This document shows, in pieces, positions 33,146-43,529 of a stretch of DNA of 64,000 nt. A program made the position numbers and the translations under genes. The stretch covers positions 49,665,994-49,729,993 of the forward strand of contig NC_052505.1 in NCBI RefSeq assembly GCF_014356525.2. The letters are read 5' to 3'. Each line of letters opens with the position of its first letter. Position 1 is the first letter of the stretch. This DNA is from Nilaparvata lugens. Taxonomy: Eukaryota > Arthropoda > Insecta > Hemiptera > Delphacidae. The notes under the pieces were generated by a model that saw nothing but the letters and a program-made list of their open reading frames with translations, was not told the DNA's origin and did not search any database.

Positions 33146-33962
33146 TTAACCTTCAAATATAACACTGGGGTCCTGCGTACCCCACTGATATTTCTTCTTG
33201 TGATATCTCAGTAACAAGTATAGAGAGGATATTTTTGCTTCATGTAAATTCAATTGGCAGTCCTGTCAATACGTTGAAACGTCAAAAATGACCAGTCGAC
33301 TCCAGATAGTGAAGCAGTAAACAATTCAATTGTGTTTGGGGTTCATCAGACCCCAGTGTTATATCTACGTTAGTCTTTTTCCAGCGTGCAAAGGACAGAA
33401 AAAACAAAAAATAGGTGCTCAAACAGTGAAAAGCCATTGAGTAAAGAACATAGAGCAATGATTTGCAAGGAGTTTGTTGAAGATAATATAGGACAAAATT
33501 GAATAGTATATGTTTTATGCAATCTTTTTTGTTTTTTGCGTGTTTTCATATCATGAAATTGACAATAATCAAGAGGTAGTGTAAGGAAAACCAATAGAGT
33601 TATGTGACTTTTTTCCCTAGAATATTAAAGTATAACTATTCTCCTTCAAGAAAATGTATGGTTTGATTGATTATTCAGTATTGTATGTTGGAAATGTGGT
33701 AATTAGTAATTGAATACATTTTGAATTTTGAAAATGACAGAAAATTAAATAACAATTTTTTTAAGCTAATTGAATGGAAAGTTTTTGTGTTTAAATCTGG
33801 TGAAATAGCTCAAATAGAACATTTATATCGATCCTAATGAGTATAATTTTCCAAAAATCAGAAATAACTGAAAAATAGTCAATTTGAAGAATGGGGTCCA
33901 CTGGACCCCACTGTTATATCCATGTAACTTTTTTGAGGTGTTATAGTCTACATGAAGGTTAA
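33146..33962 (+). mobile_element. piggyBac-derived non-autonomous element
   Basis: TTAA at 33146-33149 is followed by CCTTCAAATATAACACTGGG, and the right end reads CATGAAGG followed by TTAA at 33959-33962, so TTAA flanks CCTTCA(A/T) terminal inverted repeats, as in the piggyBac superfamily. Subterminal GGGGTCC...GGACCCC blocks occur near both ends (about 33167 and 33893), with another GACCCCAGTGTTATAT copy near 33350. A transposase C-terminus remnant lies inside. Confidence 0.75.
33413..33502 (+). pseudogene. piggyBac transposase C-terminal cysteine-rich remnant
   Basis: Twenty-nine codons to TGA encode a stretch with the spacing of the piggyBac C-terminal zinc-binding domain (RCSNSEKPLSKEHRAMICKE). 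Some expected Cys positions are replaced by Ser. The upstream frame contains a stop, and the catalytic Asp region is missing. The flanking TTAA/CCTT ends support the assignment. It is a relic inside an internally deleted element. Confidence 0.55.
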
Positions 33963-33964
33963 CA

Positions 33965-34470
33965 AGAAGTAATGATCTATATTATAGGAAAGAGTTTTTT
34001 AAAATAATTCGTCATTAACCTTTTGTATCAATTTATCCAACAATTATTGTGTAATTCAAACTAATCATGTGGCTTTACATTTTTCTCCGTCATCAGTCGG
34101 CAGATATTTTAGTATTGTCAGTAAAGTTTGACTGATGTTTATTTATCTCTATGTCAAGTTCTAGTAAAAAGTTGAGAAATTGAACCTCATTATCAGATTT
34201 GATTTTAGGGTAGCAATGACATTCGTCATAAAAAGTATTGAGTAGTTTACGGACAAACTTGTTAAAGTTTGTGTGTACCACATCACAAACTTACAAACTA
34301 AGTTATTGATTTCTTGAGAAATTTTCCAAGTTTTCCCGATAGGATTCCTTAGCATCTGGTCCGAAAGTGGCTGGCCTATAAGCTGCAGGTATAAACTGAG
34401 AAGCCGTAATCAATCAGAGTTTATTTCTTGTTTGTAAGGAAATGGCGGCTCTTGTTTGTTGAATGGCCTT
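33965..34470. other. No gene recognised
   Basis: AT-rich; overlapping short minus-strand frames only. Confidence 0.5.
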
Positions 34471-34484
34471 ATTGCGCGCTCAGT

Positions 34485-34605
34485 CCTTGCCCCAAGTTCC
34501 CAGCCCCCAGTCATCAGCCCTTAGCCCCAGTTCTCAGCCCCCAGCCATCAGCCCTTAGCCCCCAGTTCTCAGCCCCCAGCCCCCAGCCCCTAACTCTCTC
34601 ACTAT
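34485..34605 (+). repeat. CCCAGCC-type minisatellite
   Basis: Imperfect units built from CCCAGCCCCCAG, TCATCAGCCCTTAG and CCCCAGTTCTCAG, roughly 45-50 bp per higher unit, about two and a half units. A related motif in inverse orientation (GGGCTGAGGGCTGAGGGCTG) occurs at 46977. Confidence 0.9.
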
Positions 34606-34619
34606 CGCGCTGAGTTTCC

Positions 34620-36080
34620 TGCCGGCTGGAAGCCGTCCCATTACATTCTCATCTATCGCCAAAAGAAAAATTTGCAAAGATTTTTCAAGTCAGCGCTTGT
34701 TAATAACTCGCCTATCTTAGGCTTTAGGAGCTGCTAACTGTGAATAACACTGAGAAGCAGCTATTCATTCTCATGCAAATGAGATCTCTACGATTTTTCG
34801 TTGCGCCTTTCGCGGCGGCGGCAAAATCTTTTTCCATTTTGTGTGGTATCGTTTTTCATTTCCTTCGTAGACTCACACAAGACTTCATTTTCTTGTCTTA
34901 CTTTCTCCCTTCCGTTTCCATTCACACCGATCTCTCTCCCTGTATAATCCTGCAAGTTTTCTCGACTTCTGCATCGATCCGAAATCTCATTTCTACCCCT
35001 TTTCATAGCACTGCTTGACATCTTCTGGCCTTAATCCGGCAGTGCTCACTTGATAACAGCTCTATTCCTTCTCAAGGCTCTTTGCCTGCCCTATTCAACA
35101 TTCTCCTTGTTTCTCACATCATTGTGAACAAATAGACTTTGCGTTTAGGTACTCTCTTCTTTCTACTTCTCCGGTAATAAGTTTCCTGATTGAAATTCAT
35201 CCTATGCCGGGCTCAAAGCCTCCTCTTCCTCTGGAGGAAACGCACTCAATGATAAAGGTAATACCAGACATGGAGCTCCTCACTGATTGAAAATTATCAC
35301 TGCTAGTAGAGTAGATGGTATTCCTTGTATAGTATTCCCTTGAGAATTGCATCCAATCCTACCATATTATTCATGTTCAACACAAATGATCGAGAAGCTA
35401 ATCTAAATTGATTTCTTTATCAAAATATATTACTCAAATCAAACACTTCGTACATAATTTTTCTATAGAAGATTGAAATGTTTTTTTCCCGGAATTGAGA
35501 TGATATGAGCAAAATAACAGTTATGTTCCACTTTCACACTTCTACAATACAACTTTCAGTCAAAAATATTAATACTAAAATATTTGAACTTGATAAGATA
35601 TATCATATACTTTTTTACAATTCATTGCAAACTACATCATATAATTGACTACAACATGACAGTCTGGATCTATCTATATTTAATGAGTGATATCAACTCA
35701 GTTAGTATCAGGATTTGAGAGATTTCGAGCGAATAGTTGATGGTTTTTGCGGTTCAATAACTTATACGCGTTCTATCAACTCATAAGAAAATATTGAATG
35801 TACTAGTAGAGTATTTCTATCAATAGTATATGGCTTATACTATTATTTTATAAATTATGTTTTACAATGAGAGGTAATGAGAGGTCGATAAAAGCCTCAG
35901 ATTTTGTTATTCATTAATTATGACATATATACTGAGAAAAAATATTATGAATACAATTCAAAGTGTAAGTCATTTCATCAAACATAATTTTCAAAAGCGG
36001 TTTAGGAAGAATTTGAAAAGACAGGAGTCTATCCGATCACGATGTTCAAAATATATTATGAGGATATAAAGCTATTATAA
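34620..36080. other. No gene recognised; pyrimidine-rich part
   Basis: 34780-35020 is pyrimidine-rich and open on both strands without family resemblance. A plus-strand frame is open from about 35056 to 35290 without a good start and with a weak AAG/GTAATA donor near 35250. The rest is AT-rich. Confidence 0.4.
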
Positions 36081-36082
36081 AT

Positions 36083-36729
36083 ACTAGTAGTTCTGTAAAC
36101 AATAGACCTCGCGCAATTATAAACCACAATCTCCTCTAATACTGTTCATCAGAGTATATTCTGTCCTGTTCTGTCGTGCCGGCCAGATATCGGTGTATAA
36201 ACGACTAATGGCTGTTTGGGTTGTTGTATCGAAAATGCTAATAATTTGATGTGAACAGATATGCTACTATCATCAAATCTTACCGAATTAAAAGCAGAGA
36301 AAAGTCAGGAGAAAATACTTAGCTACTTCGAGTTATCAATTGCATGCCTAACTGCATGCAATTAATAGTCCACACGACAGCTGATTTTTTACTAAGTTAC
36401 ATTGAGATATTAAATTGCATGCAATTAATAATCCACTCGACAGACTGATTAATGATGAATAATTCTATAGTCTGATTTTTACTGCAATATTGGCGTATGA
36501 AGAAGGATCCATTTCCTTTTATATTATCCTTAAAGTGCAAAATTTTTAAAATCCTTGTATTATACGTCGACGCGCAATTTAAAGAGGAACATACCTTTCA
36601 AATTTCATGAAAATCTATTACTGCGTTTCGCCGTAAATGCGGGACATATATATAAACATATGAACATAAATAAAGAGAAATGCAAAACCGTCGACTTGAA
36701 CCTTAGACCTCACTTTGCTCGGTCAATAA
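36083..36729 (+). mobile_element. Family-2 repeat, copy D, longest copy
   Basis: It starts ACTAGTAGTTCTGTAAACAA and TAGACCTCGCGC and ends CCTTAGACCTCACTTTGCTC and GGTCAATA. It keeps the GCATGCAATTAATAGTCCAC block twice (36350-36385 and 36415-36450). It carries an ATATATAAACAT tail instead of a CATTCAAA array. Confidence 0.75.
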
Positions 36730-36741
36730 ATATATCATGCA

Positions 36742-37098
36742 TTAATATACAAGTGCTAATTCACCATCAAATCCATTGAACCGATCTCTTATCAAACCAG
36801 ACGTCTCTGAAGTATTATCCAACCAACTTGATTGAGAACTGGAAAAATTTATGCAATGTATTTGCTTTTGCGAAAGAAGCCCTCTAATATTCCCAAATCC
36901 ATTCAGTACTATGTGCAAAACGATTACGGTATATTTCATTAATCGACAGAGCGGAACTCCAAAAATGTTACTTTCTTCCTGCGCCATTAGACGAGTTAGT
37001 GTTAATTCGACGGAAACCAGCTCGGATATTCTCACGGAACACGATGCATGGAGTCTCCTCATTAACGTACGTGATGATGAGTATCTGCAATCTGCCAT
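36742..37098 (-). CDS. 118-residue ORF, possible host exon or gene
   Basis: Minus-strand ATG at 37098 to TAA at 36744-36742 without interruption, in sequence less AT-rich than the flanks. The product has a basic Ser/Arg N-terminus, a hydrophobic middle (YTVIVLHIVLNGFG, possibly one membrane-associated helix) and a Ser-rich then acidic C-terminus (SSSQSSWLDNTSETSG). Amino-acid usage is balanced and protein-like. The plus strand of the same DNA is also open for 84 codons (36851-37105), so chance cannot be dismissed. The stop lies 13 bases from the end of repeat copy D. No family is recognised and no poly(A) signal is seen before the repeat. Confidence 0.3.
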   Translation of the reverse strand: MADCRYSSSRTLMRRLHASCSVRISELVSVELTLTRLMAQEESNIFGVPLCRLMKYTVIVLHIVLNGFGNIRGLLSQKQIHCINFSSSQSSWLDNTSETSGLIRDRFNGFDGELALVY

Positions 37099-37114
37099 GG
37101 AGTAGCTCACAGCT

Positions 37115-38000
37115 TCCTGGTCATGAGTTCACTTTGCACAAATTATCATCCGGCTGAAGGTAACTCTATTGGATGCTGGCGAAATATGAGAATAATGCAG
37201 AGGATTCAGGATTGGAGATACAGTGATAATTCATTATGCTTTAAAGATAGATGAGATACTCGATCAAGTAGCATTCCTCAGTGACACCAGCGGAAAAGGT
37301 TTTTTGAGTCTTAAGAATAAGTTACTTGAGAATAATATGTTTTAGCAATACGTATAATGCTCTACGAGAAAAAAAATTTTAGCAGCTCTCATATTATTTT
37401 TTATGATGAAGACGTTCTTTCATCTTAAGTGTCCTTATTTTTAAAATGTTTCTTATAGATGATGTATGGATGCAGATGATTAAAAAATTACTAGTTCATA
37501 ATATGGTTGGTAATTTACTAGAATTACTAGGTAATTTACTATTTTCTTCTTAGAAGCTGAGAAGAAAATTCGTAGTATTCAGACCGAATGACTAGGTAGT
37601 TGCTATTATGATCAATTGAATGGGAGAAGTACTTTATTCAATTAAAAGATTGTGGATTAAAAAGATGACTCTTTAAATAGGTTCACATGGAGAGAACCTA
37701 AAATATTATTGAATGCAATGCATGCATATACGTCTTGCTAGAAAAATGATGATTTATATTCGCACTTCAAACATTCAAATGGACAGAGTAATGGAAGAGA
37801 AATGCGGAGATTCTTGGATGCTCTTTACTATTCAAATCAGGCAGTTTTAGAGAAATTGTTAGAAAGTATATTTTGTAATCAGGCATTCACCATTTTCTTC
37901 GCATTTCTCATTTATTATTCTTTCCAAACTGGAACCCACCCAATTCTGTTCAGTAAATAATAATCATAGTTTCGAAATATCCTCGCAAGCAAAAAATCCT
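37115..38000. other. No gene recognised
   Basis: AT-rich sequence without coding or repeat signal. Confidence 0.5.
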
Positions 38001-38031
38001 TAACCAAGGAACATTTTTTTATTTGTTCCAG

Positions 38032-38171
38032 GACAAGAGTTTCGACAAATTCGGCCGGGATCAACCGGAAGCATCCTCACTCCAGAAAGCTGGAGTAAGT
38101 TGGTGGAGGATTGGCGAGTTCGCTGGAGCAGAAACATGCAACTTCCCGGGACAGAGTTTATCTTTGTTTGA
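38032..38171 (+). CDS. Candidate 3' terminal exon, PC4/SUB1-like C-terminus
   Basis: A classic acceptor (TTTTTTTATTTGTTCCAG) ends at 38031. The frame continues 46 codons to TGA at 38169-38171, and AATAAA follows at 38214-38219. The peptide contains IRPGSTGSILTPESWSKLVE, which lines up without gaps with the PG-x-x-G-x-x-L-x-P-E-x-W-x-x-L pattern ending the PC4 (SUB1/p15) single-strand-DNA-binding fold. A further 20 residues rich in Arg and Trp follow (WRVRWSRNMQLPG). Known PC4 proteins bind single-stranded DNA and act as RNA polymerase II coactivators in the nucleus; calling this a PC4 relative is inference from one short motif. No upstream exon with the earlier beta strands was found. All three plus frames are open over the first 60 bases. 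Confidence 0.4.
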
Positions 38172-38213
38172 ACTTTCAATCTTCTTGTTCCTAGCTCTAG
38201 GTCTGTTTCAGTC

Positions 38214-38219
38214 AATAAA
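38214..38219 (+). terminator. AATAAA polyadenylation signal
   Basis: Canonical hexamer 42 bases after the TGA of the candidate terminal exon at 38032-38171. By itself common in AT-rich DNA; informative only through its position. Confidence 0.35.
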
Positions 38220-38239
38220 AACAATTTCTGCTGACATGT

Positions 38240-41140
38240 AGCAGTTCACTATTCTGTGACAAGCCCGATCCAGAAACTTATTTTATCAAGTTTGAAATAC
38301 TTCTCAGTACTCTAAAAAATCAGGTTGTAGCATATTCGAAACAAATAGTTTGTTCTAGATGGATTATTTTTCTTGTACGCTCAGCGAAGTTTTCTACACC
38401 CCATCCTACTATATTATCAAATTCAGTGCATTCTTCAGCAAGCAGCAGAAAACAAGATGACATCAAGTTGATTACTCAACATTATACTGTATATCTCATA
38501 CCAACAAATAACTTGGCGTATCGCAACACTATCTATGATGTCTGATTAAAGTAAATATTAATATTGTTATGATAATCGATATGGTAATATATAGAATATT
38601 ATTCTGACAAATTTATTGTTCTTAATGCTGCTAATAATTCGATTGGTTTGATCTCAACAAAAAGACTTGAGAAAATAAGAAAATTATCAGTCACTCTGTT
38701 CCTCTTCTCCCTCAAAATTATCGCCGTAGTAGCTTCAGAAAGTATAGAATGTAACATTTCATCTATACTGTCTGATTAGCAATGTTAGAAGCAAGTGGAA
38801 CTATACGCGTTAGATACGCGTAACTATAGTTCAAATTATAAATGAGTTTAGCATTTTCAAACAATTCAAAATGATCTCTCACCAGATTAACATTGAACAG
38901 TACTTAGAACTACTACCGAATAAATACCCACAAATTCGATCTATCTCATAATAATAATATCGAGTGACCTGGCTGGCTCAGGTTTGGTGTCAGAGTTTTC
39001 AGGTCCCAACTAATCGATTTCAGGGCCTCTGACATAACCTAACTACTCCTTTTTAGGCAGCCGGGACCGATGGCTTTACGTGTTCATCCGAAATACGTTT
39101 ATATAAATTGATGGGATGTATATGAAAGTTTGTAGCCTTTTAAAAATGAAGGTGAAAACAGAACACTCCATTCCAAAATAAAATCATCATGTTCACAATT
39201 TGAATGAGTTTTTTATTTCTTCAGTATACTTTCTAGTAGCTTGGACAGCATTATAATCTCAGTACTCTGTATCAATGACATGACCATTGCTCACGAAAAA
39301 TAGTAGTTTAGACAAAAATAGTGTATGATCTGTCACTCTTTTAGTGAGTAGTAAGGAGTCAACTGGTATTCTTTTAGAGCTTGTAACTACATTCGATTGG
39401 TTTTGTGAATTGATGGCGACACTATAATTGAAGCCAGGTGTCAAATTGCCTTCGTGGCAGGGTCTCGAGAGAGATTCAACACCCAACTATGAGGCAGCAT
39501 GGAAGATTAATAACATTTCTAATCGTAGGAAGCGACTTGCCTCCTCTGGTTGAGTGCTGAAGAGAGCCTTCAATCTTATACCCACTTAGATGAATTGAGA
39601 AGGGATGTGGAGAAACCTCTCTCCGGAGGATTCCAAAAGGAATAAACAGATGAACTGTCTGTCTTTTCGGTGATTTACACTTTCAGAGTCACGCCAGCAA
39701 GACAGAATGTCCGATTCATGTGGCAGATGCACTGTCAGCTCGAAAGATAGTTGCTGCCTGATGCTGCATATATCCATACGAAACTAAATAATGTATATAG
39801 CCAGCCCCCCTCAGCCCTCACTCACACTAGCACACAACGTACATTTACACACGTGTTGACGCATAAATGAGGAGTTGTTCAAACAAGGGGTGCTGGTGCT
39901 CGTCTACACAAAACCAGTGTTTGAGCTTCGGTTCAACTGCTCACACTTTTTCATTTTCAGCACTGCCATTGCCCGCTCGTTCCCCACGGTCTATGTACAT
40001 ATTCTATCCACCTCTTCAAGAAATCAATGTCCAGTGACAAAGAAATTGACCTTATAGAGTATTCCGTCCATGACTAATCAAGAGATTCAATGTATTTTGT
40101 ATAGTTGAAAAGTTGAAAATGGCTATTTTATTGTATGGCTCAATTATTCTGATTTAAAAAATGATTATGTTGAATATATGTGGAGAAGGTAGGAATTTCT
40201 CCTCGCAGCTCTTAAGATTGCACATAGAATAAGAGAATATCCTTGCATATAGACCTATAGAATAAGAATATTCAAGGGGAATTAATTTGAACTTATTTTT
40301 TTATGAAGTTATGATTGGTAATTTGACAGCTTTCGACTAATACTGAACTCAATCCAGAAGTACTCAACAGTACCACTTGATTAGGGACAGTGTAATGAAC
40401 TTCTCATTCCTGTTGTCTGAAACAGAGTAAAAGTCTGTTTCTATGCGGAGTCTATCCTCCATCTACTTCCTGGAGTTTAAAATGAAACAAATTATGCAAC
40501 CATTAACGTTGATAAAATGCAAATGGAACTGAAAACGGAATGTATAAGCTGAAAAAGACAGGAATTTTCACATTCTGCAGATTGATTGATCTTCAAATGA
40601 TAAATCATATATAATTTCACTGAATAGTGAGCATTCCTCTCACAGAATGTTCATTTCAATTACTGTATGTTAATTGTTAGAATGATATAGATCAAGATAT
40701 CGTGTACTAGGCATAAACGGGTTCTATAGTTATAGTTTTCAAATCACACACTGAAGTTTGTAAAAAGTAGAAGTATTCGTTTTTCTAACAATACATTTTA
40801 TCCAATGATACACATTGAATTCAATGGTACACATTAAATGATAAATTATACAACTTTTTCAATCATTATATTCATTTCGAAATTACAACTACAGTGTTGA
40901 TTAAATTTGAGTGAGAGCTTGATTCAATCAGTTAGTGGTTGATCAGTTCATTCCTGATATTTGAAAGTCTGCTATAATACAATGCAAAGACAGAACTCTA
41001 CACTACACAACGTTATCATTAATATTGCTCCTAGTTTTCCCTAATATTGTACCTTAATATTGTTCAGGATTTTAAGACTCAATACTTTAATATTGCAGAC
41101 AATTATTCGTATTGTCTGTAGTATTGTTTGTTAGTATATT
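38240..41140. other. No firm gene
   Basis: Mostly AT-rich. CCCCATCCTACTATATTA near 38399 exactly repeats the start of the short element at 10433, without its body. A CATTTTCAG acceptor at about 39952-39960 leads into frames open for over 30 codons, unidentified. Confidence 0.4.
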
Positions 41141-41149
41141 ACAGGCATA

Positions 41150-41860
41150 ATGAAATCGGTCAGTAACCTCGTCCTCCCGATTTTTGAAAACTTTCAGTTC
41201 CCATCACATAAAATCCATTAATCAATAAATCGATCACGCGTAAGGCTGCACCGAGTGTGTGTGAATGTGGGTGCGTGACCAGTCAGTTCATGTATGAGAA
41301 AGGTGGGTGACACCAAACCAGTAGTGAGGTATGAGAGGCCGTCGCGACGCTGAATGAAAAACAGGTCATCTCGTGTCATCTGACGCGTTTTAATTAGCTG
41401 GCGCGGTGAGAGAGTGTGCGTGTGTATGTGTTCTATTAAACTCCCATCGATCGCATACTAAGAAGAACGATCCCCTGTTTTCTACAACTACTACACAGAA
41501 GCTATTTACGTTCATTACGCTCCTATTCAGTCGACAATATCATTTCCTGACAAAACAATAACCGCCTCACCCTGCATACGTACCTGTTCTGTTGGCTTAG
41601 CCGTGAAAAACAACTCAGGAAACGATATTATTAGCCAGACAGAATAAAAAGAGCCTTGCAACGGACGTACCACCTCAGTCAGTGTATAATGGGAACGATC
41701 TGGGCTGGGTCCCGACGGAATTGAAATTAACCGACAAATTAGGGTTATTATGCTATTGTACCGAGAATCGAGCGACGATCCACTTGGATCAGGGCTCACA
41801 CTTTGTCCCAACCAAGTCTTAAAAACAATAAGAGCTCCAGTATAGAACAAGTGAAGGATT
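41150..41860. other. Complex GC-richer island
   Basis: Non-repetitive sequence with high CG content for this window (GTCGCGACGC near 41340, ACGCGTTTTAATTAGC near 41384). A minus-strand frame at 41850-41527 is open for 107 codons (Ser/Pro/Leu-rich) but lacks recognisable domains. A regulatory island with homeodomain-type TTTAATTA is as likely as coding. Confidence 0.3.
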
Positions 41861-41869
41861 AAGTGGCTA

Positions 41870-43500
41870 ACTGTACTCTCAATTAGATGCTATTCATCAC
41901 CTGATATCTCTATTTAGGAATTGTCCACCTATAATGTTCAGGTAACATGCAACAAAGGCTTGGTTCCGTCTTTTTCAAAGACAAACATGGTCATATTTTT
42001 TTGGTAATTATACTTCTGAGACCTACAATTTTATTAGTCAACTTGTCTAGAAAATAAACTCATTGAAGCATCAAAATCCTATCGTTTTCATGATAAGCGT
42101 ATCATCCTAGATCATAGAAATAGGGTATTTTTTAATATTATTGAATTAAATATGGTACCTGAGGTACAGATCCAAATATGGACTAGCAAACCCAATATTC
42201 ACAATTGGCAGTGATCAGTGGAAAATCAATGATGAACTCAAGAGAATTAACTATCAACAGTATAATAAGAAATTTATGAGATGGAATAAATATAACGACT
42301 TCTTCTGTATAAATTTTCACTGTTAATTTCCATGAATTTTTCATAGTTGTGATAAGCATTGCATACTATTCACTAACCTTTCTTGAACAGCTGGAATCAA
42401 GGCCCAGCAACACAATAATTTAAAAGAATATTCATTTGGTATCAAATTTCAGATTGAATAGTGAAGACCCTGATGTATGACAGAACCAATGAGTTATGGG
42501 AGAAATCGATTCATCATATTATTTTACCGCTCATTTGATACGGTGGGGCTTGATATTTCCTGACGGGATTATCCCTAAACATTCAAAAATGTGTGCTATT
42601 TTTCATTTTAGCAATAATCCACTAGATAAATATAGTAAACTATCGTTGAGTTGACTAGCCAGATAAAGCAAACAGTATAGGATTTGATTATATTTATTCC
42701 CAATGTAAAGTTAACGACTGACTTCCTGAAATCCTTAATCCGCAAACAGGATGGACATAAATATGTCACAACAGATTAACGTATCGCGAAGAAAACTGCA
42801 ACAAATCTAACATGCTGGAACGTTTTGTACGACAATATTGGATTATCTTCTTTACAAATGTGGGCTATGTTGGAGTAATACACTTTATCTTGAGCTCCAA
42901 GTAAAAAAGATAAAATTCAAAGTAGGATAAAATAAAAAGTCGGAATCAAATGTTCAGTTGATTCACAGTATTTTTCGAGGCAACAGGATTTGTACCGTGA
43001 TGGATATGAGATAATGCGAGTTGTGTGTAATCTTTGAAGAAATCATGGAACGAAAAGGATTGGACAGGTGAAGGGAATCTTGTTTACCGAGATGGTTTGG
43101 AAAGAAGGCGAATGGGATTGAGAACGAATATTTTTTGTATGGGGTATTTATTGTTGTGCCAGGTGTAAGGGAGGGGGAGTCCCACAGCACAGCATGATGT
43201 GGAGCCGAGAGTAGTGTTGTTATTGTGTGCGTGGGGATGGACTGTGAGTTGTGTTGTCAGGTACTGGAGATCGTGACCTGATATGACCGGTGAAGGATCA
43301 AAATAAGTTGTCGAGGAGTTGGCACATCACGTACGGCATTTCTCACCTCCTTATTTCTGTCTATTGGTCTTCTTCCTTCACCTTTGTTTCTCCACTTAAA
43401 AAGAAACTCATCACTCTTATTGGATGGATGGCACAAAGACAGACATCCTAAAAAATAATGACTCTCGAAAATCTATTCGACAGAAATATTCCCAAGCATC
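41870..43500. other. No gene recognised
   Basis: AT-rich; only short frames. 43130-43330 is somewhat GC-richer and non-repetitive. Confidence 0.5.
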
Positions 43501-43529
43501 GTGTGTGTGCCTAAGCTGGAAACACCTTA

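Noticed and set aside
38095..38100. GTAAGT donor that would define a 63-base internal exon from 38032.
   Set aside because: The frame reading through this point to the TGA at 38169-38171, carrying the PC4-like motif and followed by AATAAA, is the better explanation; alternative splicing is not excluded.
39053..39105. GGCAGCCGGGACCGATGGCT-type motif reminiscent of a conserved word in dispersed insect repeats.
   Set aside because: I cannot name the family with confidence, and no element boundary is visible.
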